From Candidatus Scatomorpha stercorigallinarum (GTDB lineage: Bacteria > Bacillota_A > Clostridia > Oscillospirales > Oscillospiraceae): a stretch of 5,549 bases of DNA. A program made the position numbers and the translations under genes. This document shows, piece by piece, positions 1 to 5,546 of this stretch. The stretch lies in contig DVOV01000125.1 in the NCBI GenBank assembly GCA_018713375.1, positions 1 to 5,549 of the forward strand. The letters run 5' to 3'. Below the pieces are notes generated by a model, which was not told where the DNA came from, made no database searches, and saw nothing but the letters and a program-made list of their open reading frames with translations. Within the stretch, counting starts at the first letter, position 1. Every line of letters starts with the position of its first letter.

Positions 1-1
1 G

Positions 2-928
2 GACGACATCATGCGCCTGTTCGGCAGCGAGCGCGTGATGGGCATGGTGGCCAAGAACCTGGACGACGACACGCCGCTGGACATGAAGATGCTCTCCGAT
101 TCCATCGAGCGCGCGCAGAAGACCGTCGAGAGCCGAAACTTCCAGACCCGCAAGACCGTCCTTGAGTATGACGACGTGATGAACGTGCAGCGCAACGTCA
201 TCTACGGCGAGCGGCGCAAGGTGCTCGACGGGGAGGACCTGCAGGGCGCCATCCGCAAGATGATAGAGGAGTTCGTGCGCAGCACGGTGGCGGACGGCCT
301 CGGCGGCGCGGAGAAGATAGACCTCCAGGCAGTGAACGAGGCCCTCGCCCCCTTCGGCAAGCTGTTTTTGCGCCCGGGCGACGTCAAGCTGACACCGGAC
401 GCGCTGGAGCATCTCAGTGCGGACACGCTCGCCGACATGGTGCTGGAGCGCGCCTTCGCCTTCTACGACGCGAAGGAGCGCGAGTTGGGCGAGCTGCCCA
501 ACGGCCAGCCGGTCATGCGCGAGCTCGAGCGCGTGGTGATGCTCCGCGTGGTCGACGAGTACTGGATGGAGCACCTCGACGCCATGCAGGACCTGCGCCA
601 GGGCATCGGGCTGAGGGGCTACGGCTCGGTAAAACCCATAGACGCCTATAAGAACGAGGGCTTTGAAATGTTCGAGGCCATGATACGCGGCATCCGCGAG
701 GAGACGGTACGGCGGCTCTTCGTCGTGCGCGTCCGCCGCGAGGAGAAGCTCGAGCGCAAGAGCGTGGCCCGCAACGCGGCCGCCAACGTCGGCGGCGGCG
801 CGCCGCAGAAGAAGCAGCCGGTGAAAAAGATCAAGAAACCCGGCCGCAACGACCCCTGCCCCTGCGGCAAGCTCCGCCCCAACGGCCTGCCCATGAAGTA
901 CAAGGACTGCTGCGGCAGGAACGAGTGA
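2..928 (+). CDS. secA: Protein translocase ATPase SecA, C-terminal part (5' end outside window)
   Basis: SecA is the cytosolic ATPase that pushes unfolded preproteins through the SecYEG channel. The reading frame is open from base 2, so the ATG at 11 is internal: the residues around it (DDIMRLFGSER) match the end of the second nucleotide-binding domain. The helical scaffold follows at about 110-195, with the ESRNFQTRK and LEYDDVMN signatures. The helical wing comes next, then the second part of the scaffold at about 555-690 (EHLDAMQDLRQGIGLRGY). A basic, low-complexity linker leads to a zinc-binding tail at 842-925. About 308 of the usual 850-900 residues are present. The tail is CPCG...KYKDCCG, but 14 residues separate the second cysteine from the CC pair, where the common form has 8. 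All four cysteines remain, so metal binding is probably kept. The stop is TGA at 926-928. Identity is very secure. Confidence 0.97.
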   Translation, partial: DDIMRLFGSERVMGMVAKNLDDDTPLDMKMLSDSIERAQKTVESRNFQTRKTVLEYDDVMNVQRNVIYGERRKVLDGEDLQGAIRKMIEEFVRSTVADGLGGAEKIDLQAVNEALAPFGKLFLRPGDVKLTPDALEHLSADTLADMVLERAFAFYDAKERELGELPNGQPVMRELERVVMLRVVDEYWMEHLDAMQDLRQGIGLRGYGSVKPIDAYKNEGFEMFEAMIRGIREETVRRLFVVRVRREEKLERKSVARNAAANVGGGAPQKKQPVKKIKKPGRNDPCPCGKLRPNGLPMKYKDCCGRNE

Positions 929-951
929 GCCGGGCCGGGAAAAGGTGAAAG

Positions 952-1752
952 ATGGACACGTTCATTCAACACGAAAATAAGGGCGTCGTCTTTATGACCG
1001 CGCCCAACATACCGCTCGTACACGCCTTCTCCACGCGGCTGGGCGGCGTTTCCGCGGGGCCCTTCGCCTCGCTCAACTTGGGCTTCGGCCGCGGCGACCC
1101 GGCGGGGAACGTGATGGAGAACTACCGCCGCCTGGGCGCGGCGCTGGGCATAGACCCCATGCGCGCGGCCTTTACCAAACAGGTGCACGGCCGCGCCGTG
1201 CGCACGGTGACGCTTGCCGACGCCTGCGCGCCGGACGCGCCATCCGCCGCCGAGTGCGACGCGCTGGTGACGGCGGAGCGGGCTCTGCCCATCTTCTGCT
1301 TCACGGCGGACTGCGTGCCCGCGCTGCTCTGCGACGCGCGCCACGGCGTCGCCGCCGCGGCCCACTGCGGCTGGCGCAGCTCGGTGGCGGACATCCTCGC
1401 CGCCGTGGTGGAGCGCATGTGCGCCCTGGGGGCCGAAACGGGCGACATCCGCGCCGCCTTCGGCCCGGCCATCGGCCGCTGCTGCTTTGAGACGGACGGG
1501 GACGTGCCGCAGGCCCTGCGCGCCTACCTGGGCGCGGACGCGGAGGCATATATCGCCCCCGGCGCGCGCGAGGGGAAGTACCTGGTGGACCTGCGCGCGG
1601 CCAACGCGCGCCGCCTGGCGCAGCTGGGCGTGCCGGAGGGGAACATCGCCGTCTCCGGCGAGTGTACCGTGTGCAGCCATGAAAAATACTGGTCGCACCG
1701 GCATGTCCGCGGCGGAGCGCGCGGCAGCCAGTGCGGCGTGATAACCCTGTAG
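952..1752 (+). CDS. pgeF: PgeF/YlmD family (laccase-domain, DUF152) protein
   Basis: This 266-residue protein has the usual length and motif order of the PgeF/YfiH/YlmD family: STRLGGVS near residue 27, SLNLGFGRGD at 40-49, KQVHG with His79, TADC with Cys121, and HCGWR with His138. His79, Cys121 and His138 are the expected metal and catalytic triad. The C-terminal CTVC...YWSHRH region is also typical. Members have been described as a peptidoglycan-editing factor that removes wrongly incorporated L-Ser at the UDP-MurNAc stage (E. coli), and as purine nucleoside phosphorylase/adenosine deaminase enzymes (LACC1 relatives). The older name polyphenol oxidase is unsafe. Sequence alone does not choose the substrate. 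The start at 952 follows AGGTGA at 943-948, close to the ATG; an in-frame ATG at 994 is possible but lacks a better site. HCGWR replaces the more common HAGWR. It lies 23 bases after secA. Confidence 0.9.
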   Translation: MDTFIQHENKGVVFMTAPNIPLVHAFSTRLGGVSAGPFASLNLGFGRGDPAGNVMENYRRLGAALGIDPMRAAFTKQVHGRAVRTVTLADACAPDAPSAAECDALVTAERALPIFCFTADCVPALLCDARHGVAAAAHCGWRSSVADILAAVVERMCALGAETGDIRAAFGPAIGRCCFETDGDVPQALRAYLGADAEAYIAPGAREGKYLVDLRAANARRLAQLGVPEGNIAVSGECTVCSHEKYWSHRHVRGGARGSQCGVITL

Positions 1753-1768
1753 ATCGGTCGGTGAAGCC

Positions 1769-3352
1769 ATGAAACGGAAGATAAGGGCCGCGGCGGCCAT
1801 TTTGCTGACGCTCTGCCTGCTGACGGCCTGCGGCCAGGCCGCGGAGCCGCAGAGCTCGGCCGCGCCCACGCCCACGCCGGGCGTCCTGCCCGGCACGGAG
1901 CTCGGTGTGCGCGACGCGGCGGACGACGTGTTTTCCCTCAACTACAACTCCTCGCTCAGCCTCAACCCCTACGCCACCACGGACAACAAGAACCTGCTGG
2001 TGACGCAGCTGGTATGCGACAATGTGTTCGAGCTGGACGACGACTATCAGCTCTCTTCCCGCATCGTCACCAACTGGACGGTGTCCGCCGAGGGCACCTG
2101 GTGGACGCTGACCATCGACACCAGCATTCCCATGCACGACGGCAGCACGCTGACGGCCGCCGACGTGGCCTATTCCATCCAGCTCGCGCGCAACTCCGAG
2201 CGCTATTCGGGGCGCTTTTCCAACGTCTACGGCATCAGCCCCTCGGGCACGGATACGGTGAACATCTCCACCGCCAGGGCGGACCTGCAGCTGCCCTACC
2301 TGCTGACGGTGCCGGTGATAAAGTACGGCTCCTACAGCAGCTCCCGCCCCGTGGCCAGCGGGCCCTACATGTACGTGGAGGGGGAGGACTATCTTGAGGC
2401 CTTCGACGGCTACGCCGGCGGGGGCAGCCTGCCCGTGGACCGCGTCTATCTGAAGGAATACACGGAGACGGAGGAGATCATCACCGCCTTTGAGGACGCA
2501 TATATCGACCTGGTGGTGAACGACGTCTCCGGCAAGTCCAACCTCGGCTACGGAGGCAACACGGAGACGCGCTATTTCACCACCACCAACATGCACTACC
2601 TGGCCTTCAACATGGAGAGCCCCTTCGTCAGCTACCAGCAGTTCCGCTACGCCCTCTCGCTGGCCGTGGACCGCGAATACGCCGCCGATTCGCTGATGAA
2701 CGGCGGGGCCGTGGCCGCCGCCCTGCCTGTCTCCCCGCGCAGCCCGCTCTATGACAGCACGCGCGCCGCCGCGCTGCGCTATGACATGGAGGAGTGCGCC
2801 GGCATCTTCGACAGCACCAGCGTCACCGACCACGACAACGACGGCTGGCGCGAATATGTCGATATGAGCGCCATCCAGGAGATCGAGCTCGACCTGGTGG
2901 TCTGCTCGGAGAGCGCCGGCAAGGGCGACATCGCCAAGAAGTTCGCCAGCGACCTGGCCGACATCGGCATCATGGTCAACGTCCGCGAGCTGAGCTGGAA
3001 CGACTATGTGAACGCACTCAACACGAAGGATTTCGACATCTACTACGCCGAGGTGAAGCTGCCCGCCAACTTCGACCTCACCCGCCTGCTGACGCAGGAG
3101 GGCGCGCTCAACTACGGCGGCATCGACGACGAGAACTACGCCACGCTCATCAACGACTACCTGAAAGCGGGGGACGCCTCGCGGCAGCAGGCCTGTTCCT
3201 CGCTCCTCAGCTATATCGCCATGAACGCGCCCATCGTGCCCATCTGCTTCGAGCGGCAGGAGGTCATCACCCACCGCAACGCCATCACCGGGCTCGACCC
3301 CACCTCCAGCAACGTATTTTTCGGCATCACCGGCTGGGAGATAAACTTTTAG
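1769..3352 (+). CDS. Extracellular solute-binding lipoprotein, family 5 (peptide/nickel type)
   Basis: The 527-residue product begins with a basic n-region, a hydrophobic core and the lipobox LTAC, so Cys21 should be lipidated and the protein anchored outside the membrane. A short Ala/Pro/Thr/Gln-rich tether (about 22-42) precedes the folded part. The family 5 core signature is visible at about 111-140: WWTLTI, MHDGSTLTAADVAYS. SLAVDREYAADSLMNGG at about 297-313 is the conserved segment after the hinge. DHDNDGWRE at 354-362 has the DxDxDG spacing of a calcium-binding loop, a form seen in relatives. The length suits an oligopeptide or dipeptide binder, but the ligand cannot be read from sequence. 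No permease or ATPase gene adjoins, so it must share a transporter encoded elsewhere or act as a sensor. The start follows a weak GGTGA at 1760-1764, 16 bases after the preceding stop, which suggests co-transcription. Confidence 0.9.
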   Translation: MKRKIRAAAAILLTLCLLTACGQAAEPQSSAAPTPTPGVLPGTELGVRDAADDVFSLNYNSSLSLNPYATTDNKNLLVTQLVCDNVFELDDDYQLSSRIVTNWTVSAEGTWWTLTIDTSIPMHDGSTLTAADVAYSIQLARNSERYSGRFSNVYGISPSGTDTVNISTARADLQLPYLLTVPVIKYGSYSSSRPVASGPYMYVEGEDYLEAFDGYAGGGSLPVDRVYLKEYTETEEIITAFEDAYIDLVVNDVSGKSNLGYGGNTETRYFTTTNMHYLAFNMESPFVSYQQFRYALSLAVDREYAADSLMNGGAVAAALPVSPRSPLYDSTRAAALRYDMEECAGIFDSTSVTDHDNDGWREYVDMSAIQEIELDLVVCSESAGKGDIAKKFASDLADIGIMVNVRELSWNDYVNALNTKDFDIYYAEVKLPANFDLTRLLTQEGALNYGGIDDENYATLINDYLKAGDASRQQACSSLLSYIAMNAPIVPICFERQEVITHRNAITGLDPTSSNVFFGITGWEINF

Positions 3353-3365
3353 AGCGAAGAGAAAG

Positions 3366-3371
3366 AGGAGG
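3366..3371 (+). promoter_or_regulatory. Strong ribosome binding site for cytidine deaminase
   Basis: AGGAGG lies 8 bases before the ATG at 3380, inside a purine-only stretch between the two genes. It is the best Shine-Dalgarno sequence in the window. It fixes the start of cdd and suggests stronger translation than for the upstream lipoprotein gene. Confidence 0.85.
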
Positions 3372-3379
3372 AGCAGAAA

Positions 3380-3760
3380 ATGACAGACAGAGAGCTCATG
3401 GAAATGGCCGCCCAGGCGGCAAAAAACGCCTATGTGCCCTATTCGCGCTTCCCCGTGGGGGCGGCGCTGGAGTGCTCGGACGGGACGGTGTTCACCGGCT
3501 GCAACGTGGAGAACGCCGCGCTGGGCAGCACCATCTGCGCCGAGCGCACCGCGGCCTGCAAGGCCGTCAGCGAGGGGCACACGGACTTCGTGCGCATCGC
3601 CATCTGGGGCGAGGGCAAGAACTGGTGCATGCCCTGCGGGGCCTGCCGCCAGTTTTTGAGCGAATTCTCCACGGACATGGAGGTGCTCTGCGCCAAGGCC
3701 GGCGGGCGCTACGTCAGCTACAAGCTGAGCGAGCTGATGCCCCACACCTTCAACTACTGA
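3380..3760 (+). CDS. cdd: Cytidine deaminase
   Basis: This enzyme hydrolyses cytidine and deoxycytidine to uridine and deoxyuridine in pyrimidine salvage, in the cytosol. The 126-residue length is that of the homotetrameric short class. The N-terminal segment YVPYSRFPVGAAL (18-30) and GCNVENAALGSTICAERTA (40-58) are classical. Zinc ligands are Cys53, Cys86 and Cys89, and Glu55 is the proton shuttle in the CAE motif. PCGACRQ (85-91) completes the second half of the site, and LSELMPHTF near the C-terminus is also typical. No catalytic residue is missing. The gene starts 27 bases after the lipoprotein gene with an excellent ribosome binding site and stops 5 bases before the small LysR-like gene. 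In many Firmicutes cdd sits with other nucleoside or GTPase genes (deoA, pdp, era); here it does not. Confidence 0.97.
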   Translation: MTDRELMEMAAQAAKNAYVPYSRFPVGAALECSDGTVFTGCNVENAALGSTICAERTAACKAVSEGHTDFVRIAIWGEGKNWCMPCGACRQFLSEFSTDMEVLCAKAGGRYVSYKLSELMPHTFNY

Positions 3761-3765
3761 GAGGC

Positions 3766-4035
3766 ATGGAGCTGGAAAAGCTCAGGATATTCTGCGCGGC
3801 GGCGGAGCGCGGCAGCTTCACCGGCGCGGCCGCGGAGCTGTATATCAGCCACTCCACGGTCTCGCGCGCGGTGGCGGAGCTGGAGCGCGAGCTGGGCGCG
3901 GAGCTCTTCCGCCGCGCGCGCCGCGGCGTGGAGCCAACGGCGGCCGGGCAGGCGCTGCTCGCGGGCGCGCGGGCGCTGCTCGCCGACGCCGACGCCCTGC
4001 GCGAGAGCATCCGGGGAATGGGAGGAAAGATATGA
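3766..4035 (+). CDS. Single-domain LysR-type helix-turn-helix protein
   Basis: This 89-residue protein is the N-terminal DNA-binding domain of a LysR-type regulator and nothing more. Residues 1-60 show the family pattern: MELEKLRIFCAAAERGSFTGAA at the start, the recognition helix at about 28-40 (SHSTVSRAVAELE), ELGAELFRR, then GVEPTAAG. Residues 60-85 form the linker helix that LysR proteins use to dimerise, so it could still dimerise and bind DNA. The effector-binding domain of about 200 residues is absent. No remnant of it lies downstream in any frame, because the next gene begins at once. The ATG at 3766 matches the normal LysR N-terminus exactly. The only nearby Shine-Dalgarno-like bases (GAGG at 3761-3764) are too close to the start, so translation may depend on coupling to cdd, whose stop is 5 bases upstream. 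The stop overlaps the next start (ATGA). Target unknown; it may be a genuine small regulator or a fixed truncation. Confidence 0.85.
   Translation: MELEKLRIFCAAAERGSFTGAAAELYISHSTVSRAVAELERELGAELFRRARRGVEPTAAGQALLAGARALLADADALRESIRGMGGKI
4021..4026 (+). promoter_or_regulatory. Ribosome binding site for the SLH-M15 gene, inside the LysR-like gene
   Basis: GGAGGA lies 6 bases before the ATG at 4032 and within the last codons of the LysR-like gene. It decides the start of the next gene and, with the ATGA overlap at 4032-4035, indicates translational coupling of the two. Confidence 0.8.
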
Positions 4036-5327
4036 GGAAAAAACCAATGCTGCGCCTCTGCGCGCTGCTGCTGGCGGCCGTGTTCGCTCTGGGCGCGGCG
4101 CCGGCCGGGGCGTCCTACGCGCCCAGTTTCAGCGACGTGCCGGACGGCGAGTGGTACGCGGACTACGTCTCGCTCTGCGCCGGCTACGGCATCATCAACG
4201 GCTATGAGGACGGCACCTTCCGCCCGCAGGCGGAGATCACCCGCGCGGAGTTCATGAAGCTGCTGTGCACCATCGGCGAGCTCGTGCCCTACAAGGCCAT
4301 CGACACCAGCATACACTGGGCCGCGCCCAACTGGGAATTGCTGAACGACAACGGCGTCCTCTGGGGCCTGGACATCCCCTGCACGGCGGCGGCGCTGGAC
4401 GCGCCCATCACGCGCTATGAGATGTGCGTGATGCTCTCCAACTTCTGCGCCAACGTGTTCTCGGAGAGCTTCGTGCAGCTGCAGAACCTGCAGAGCGCCA
4501 TCGCCGACTACTCCGCCATCGAGTCGAAGTACGTCAGCGCCGTGGAGCAGGCCTACGGCAAGGGCATCATCACCGGCTATGAGGACGGCAGCTTCCACGG
4601 CAACGACACCATGACCCGCGCGCAGGCCGCCGCCGTCGTGGTGCGCACGGCCTGGAGCGACCAGCGCGTCGAGGTCTCCGACGCCAACGAGGTGACGGGC
4701 TCCACGCCCTCCACCGACCCGGAGACGGGCTCGGCCATGGACCCCAACAGCTCCTTCGCCTGGCAGAGCCGCGATTACATCGACGCCTGGGGCCATGTGA
4801 GCGCCGAGGGCCGGCAGATCCTCTTCGGCGACGCCAACAAGAGCTATTTCACCGGCAGCGAGGCCAATTTGGCCGACTATATCGTCACCGTGCAGGTGCA
4901 GACCTGGGACATCAACAGCGCCGGCGAGTACTACACCCGCACCTGGAACCTGGAGGTCAACCGCGCCGTGGCCAAGGAGGTCGTGGCCATCTTCGAGGAG
5001 ATCTACGCTTCCAGCGAGCGCTTCCCCATCCACGCGCTGGGCGGCGCGCGCTACACGGACTCCATGCGACACTCCTGGGGCTGCGCCATCGACATCAACC
5101 CTGTGGAGAACTACCAGGTGGACACCACCACCTGGACGCCGCTCACCGGCAGCTTCTGCTACAAGACCAGCGACAGCCCCTACTGCATCCGCCCGGACGG
5201 CATCGTCGTGCAGACCTTTGCCAAGTACGGCTGGGGCTGGGGCGGCGGCACCGCCGAGAACGGCTACACCGGCTGGACCACCAGCGCGGACTACATGCAC
5301 TTCTCCATCCTCGAGTCCGGCGGCTGA
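4032..5327 (+). CDS. Secreted SLH-domain protein with M15 D-Ala-D-Ala carboxypeptidase-like domain
   Basis: The 431-residue product has a Sec signal peptide (basic RKK, hydrophobic core, probable cleavage after Ala27 in AGA). Three SLH repeats follow: a clear one at about 31-80 (FSDV, WYADYV, GIINGYEDGTFRP, ITRAEF), a weak one at about 95-140, and a clear one at about 160-207 (GIITGYEDGSFH, MTRAQAA). SLH repeats hold proteins on pyruvylated secondary wall polymers. A Ser/Thr/Asp-rich linker (215-240) leads to an M15-type domain at about 245-428. Zinc ligands are visible in SMRHSWGCAID (His347, Asp354) and in SADYMHF, where Asp420 is the likely catalytic acid and His423 the third ligand. M15 enzymes trim peptidoglycan stem peptides or act as L-Ala-D-Glu endopeptidases; which applies here is not clear. 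Probable role: wall remodelling at the cell surface. Mature protein carries eight cysteines, unusual for an exported protein. It is the last gene before the hairpin region. Confidence 0.92.
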   Translation: MRKKPMLRLCALLLAAVFALGAAPAGASYAPSFSDVPDGEWYADYVSLCAGYGIINGYEDGTFRPQAEITRAEFMKLLCTIGELVPYKAIDTSIHWAAPNWELLNDNGVLWGLDIPCTAAALDAPITRYEMCVMLSNFCANVFSESFVQLQNLQSAIADYSAIESKYVSAVEQAYGKGIITGYEDGSFHGNDTMTRAQAAAVVVRTAWSDQRVEVSDANEVTGSTPSTDPETGSAMDPNSSFAWQSRDYIDAWGHVSAEGRQILFGDANKSYFTGSEANLADYIVTVQVQTWDINSAGEYYTRTWNLEVNRAVAKEVVAIFEEIYASSERFPIHALGGARYTDSMRHSWGCAIDINPVENYQVDTTTWTPLTGSFCYKTSDSPYCIRPDGIVVQTFAKYGWGWGGGTAENGYTGWTTSADYMHFSILESGG

Positions 5328-5340
5328 GCGGCCCAGGCTG

Positions 5341-5365
5341 CGGCGGCCAACGGCCGCTGGTATTT
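5341..5365 (+). terminator. Possible weak terminator hairpin just after the SLH-M15 gene
   Basis: An 8-base-pair stem (one G-T wobble; core GCGGCC/GGCCGC with loop AAC) spans 5341-5359 and begins 13 bases after the stop codon at 5325-5327. It is followed only by GTATTT, a poor T-run, so termination would be weak. It may simply be one of the repeat hairpins. Confidence 0.35.
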
Positions 5366-5381
5366 GCGCTGCGCGCAGCGC
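5366..5381. repeat. Perfect 16-base palindrome
   Basis: GCGCTGCGCGCAGCGC reads the same on both strands. With no loop it would act as a two-fold symmetric DNA site or a tight cruciform rather than a terminator. Its left part (5366-5376) recurs at 5495-5505, where it leads into the last hairpin. Confidence 0.7.
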
Positions 5382-5389
5382 TGAGGGAA

Positions 5390-5408
5390 GGCCCCCGCAA
5401 GGGGGGCC
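5390..5408. repeat. GC-only hairpin with a GCAA-type loop
   Basis: GGCCCCC at 5390-5396 pairs with GGGGGCC at 5402-5408. By sliding one base the loop becomes GCAA, a GNRA tetraloop, which would make a very stable RNA hairpin. No T-run follows on the + strand, so it is not a standard intrinsic terminator. Confidence 0.65.
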
Positions 5409-5409
5409 A

Positions 5410-5456
5410 GTGCCACCCCATTTCTTTGGTCTTGCCCAAAGAAACGGGTGTGGCGC
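5410..5456. repeat. Long imperfect inverted repeat centred on TTTCTTTGG/CCAAAGAAA
   Basis: TTTCTTTGG (5421-5429) pairs perfectly with CCAAAGAAA (5436-5444) around the loop TCTTGC. After one A/C mismatch (5420/5445), CCC (5417-5419) pairs with GGG (5446-5448). T5449 is bulged, then GCCAC (5412-5416) pairs with GTGGC (5450-5454), and one wobble plus one G-C pair extend the base. About 19 pairs form in all. A second CCAAAGAAA at 5458-5466 offers an alternative partner. No T-run follows. Confidence 0.75.
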
Positions 5457-5471
5457 CCCAAAGAAAAACGC

Positions 5472-5486
5472 CCAGGCTGCGCCTGG
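5472..5486. repeat. Small perfect hairpin CCAGGC-TGC-GCCTGG
   Basis: A 6-base-pair stem with a 3-base loop. Its left arm lies within the second copy of the 12-base direct repeat that starts at 5470. In the first copy (5331-5342) the right arm is not preserved, so the two copies fold differently. Confidence 0.55.
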
Positions 5487-5499
5487 AGGCAGATGCGCT

Positions 5500-5546
5500 G
5501 CGCGCCTCACTAACGGAGGTCATCCGTTGGTGAGGCGCGCTTCTTT
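5500..5546 (+). terminator. Probable intrinsic terminator: 18-pair hairpin followed by TTCTTT
   Basis: GCGCGCCTCAC (5500-5510) pairs with GTGAGGCGCGC (5530-5540). A T-G wobble (5511/5529) and AACGGA (5512-5517) with TCCGTT (5523-5528) continue the stem to a GGTCA loop. The hairpin has no mismatch and is followed directly by TTCTTT (5541-5546). This is the only hairpin in the tail with a reasonable T-rich run, so it is the best candidate for the end of the transcription unit, about 170 bases after the last stop. Two cautions apply: the T-run is interrupted, and the top of the stem carries GGAGGT, which could instead be a masked ribosome binding site for a gene beginning at the window edge. Confidence 0.55.

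Noticed and set aside
354..362. tRNA, rRNA or other structured RNA gene within the window
   Set aside because: I scanned the intergenic gaps and the tail for cloverleaf patterns and conserved rRNA segments and saw none. All gaps between genes are 27 bases or shorter, so the 3' tail is the only space and it shows simple hairpins. The coordinates here are only nominal.
646..1941. Antisense open frame of 431 codons across the secA-pgeF junction
   Set aside because: It spans two confirmed genes and their intergenic gap in antisense, has no plausible ribosome binding site or family motif, and fits GC-driven shadow coding.
3353..3379. Internal promoter before cdd
   Set aside because: The 27-base gap is purine-rich and contains the ribosome binding site, but no -35/-10 pair is visible in it or in the GC-rich end of the upstream gene.
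1301..3745. Antisense open frame of 814 codons across three + strand genes
   Set aside because: It lies opposite pgeF, the lipoprotein gene and cdd, all of which have clear family motifs. Its product is low-complexity (Val/Gly/Ala/Arg/His-rich) with no recognisable domain. Long antisense frames are expected in GC-rich DNA with G/C in third codon positions.
2794..3765. Possible N-terminal extension of the LysR-like protein through the lipoprotein and cdd genes
   Set aside because: The frame is open, but the extension is Arg/His-rich shadow sequence of two confirmed genes. The ATG at 3766 coincides with the normal LysR N-terminus.
5401..5406. G-quadruplex at the six-G run
   Set aside because: There is only one G-run of this length, without the three further nearby runs needed. 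It is better explained as the right arm of the 5390-5408 hairpin.
3750..5510. Antisense open frame of 586 codons opposite the LysR-like and SLH-M15 genes
   Set aside because: Its product is a repetitive Gly/Val/Ala/Arg-rich sequence without domains, runs through the hairpin region, and mirrors well-supported genes on the other strand.
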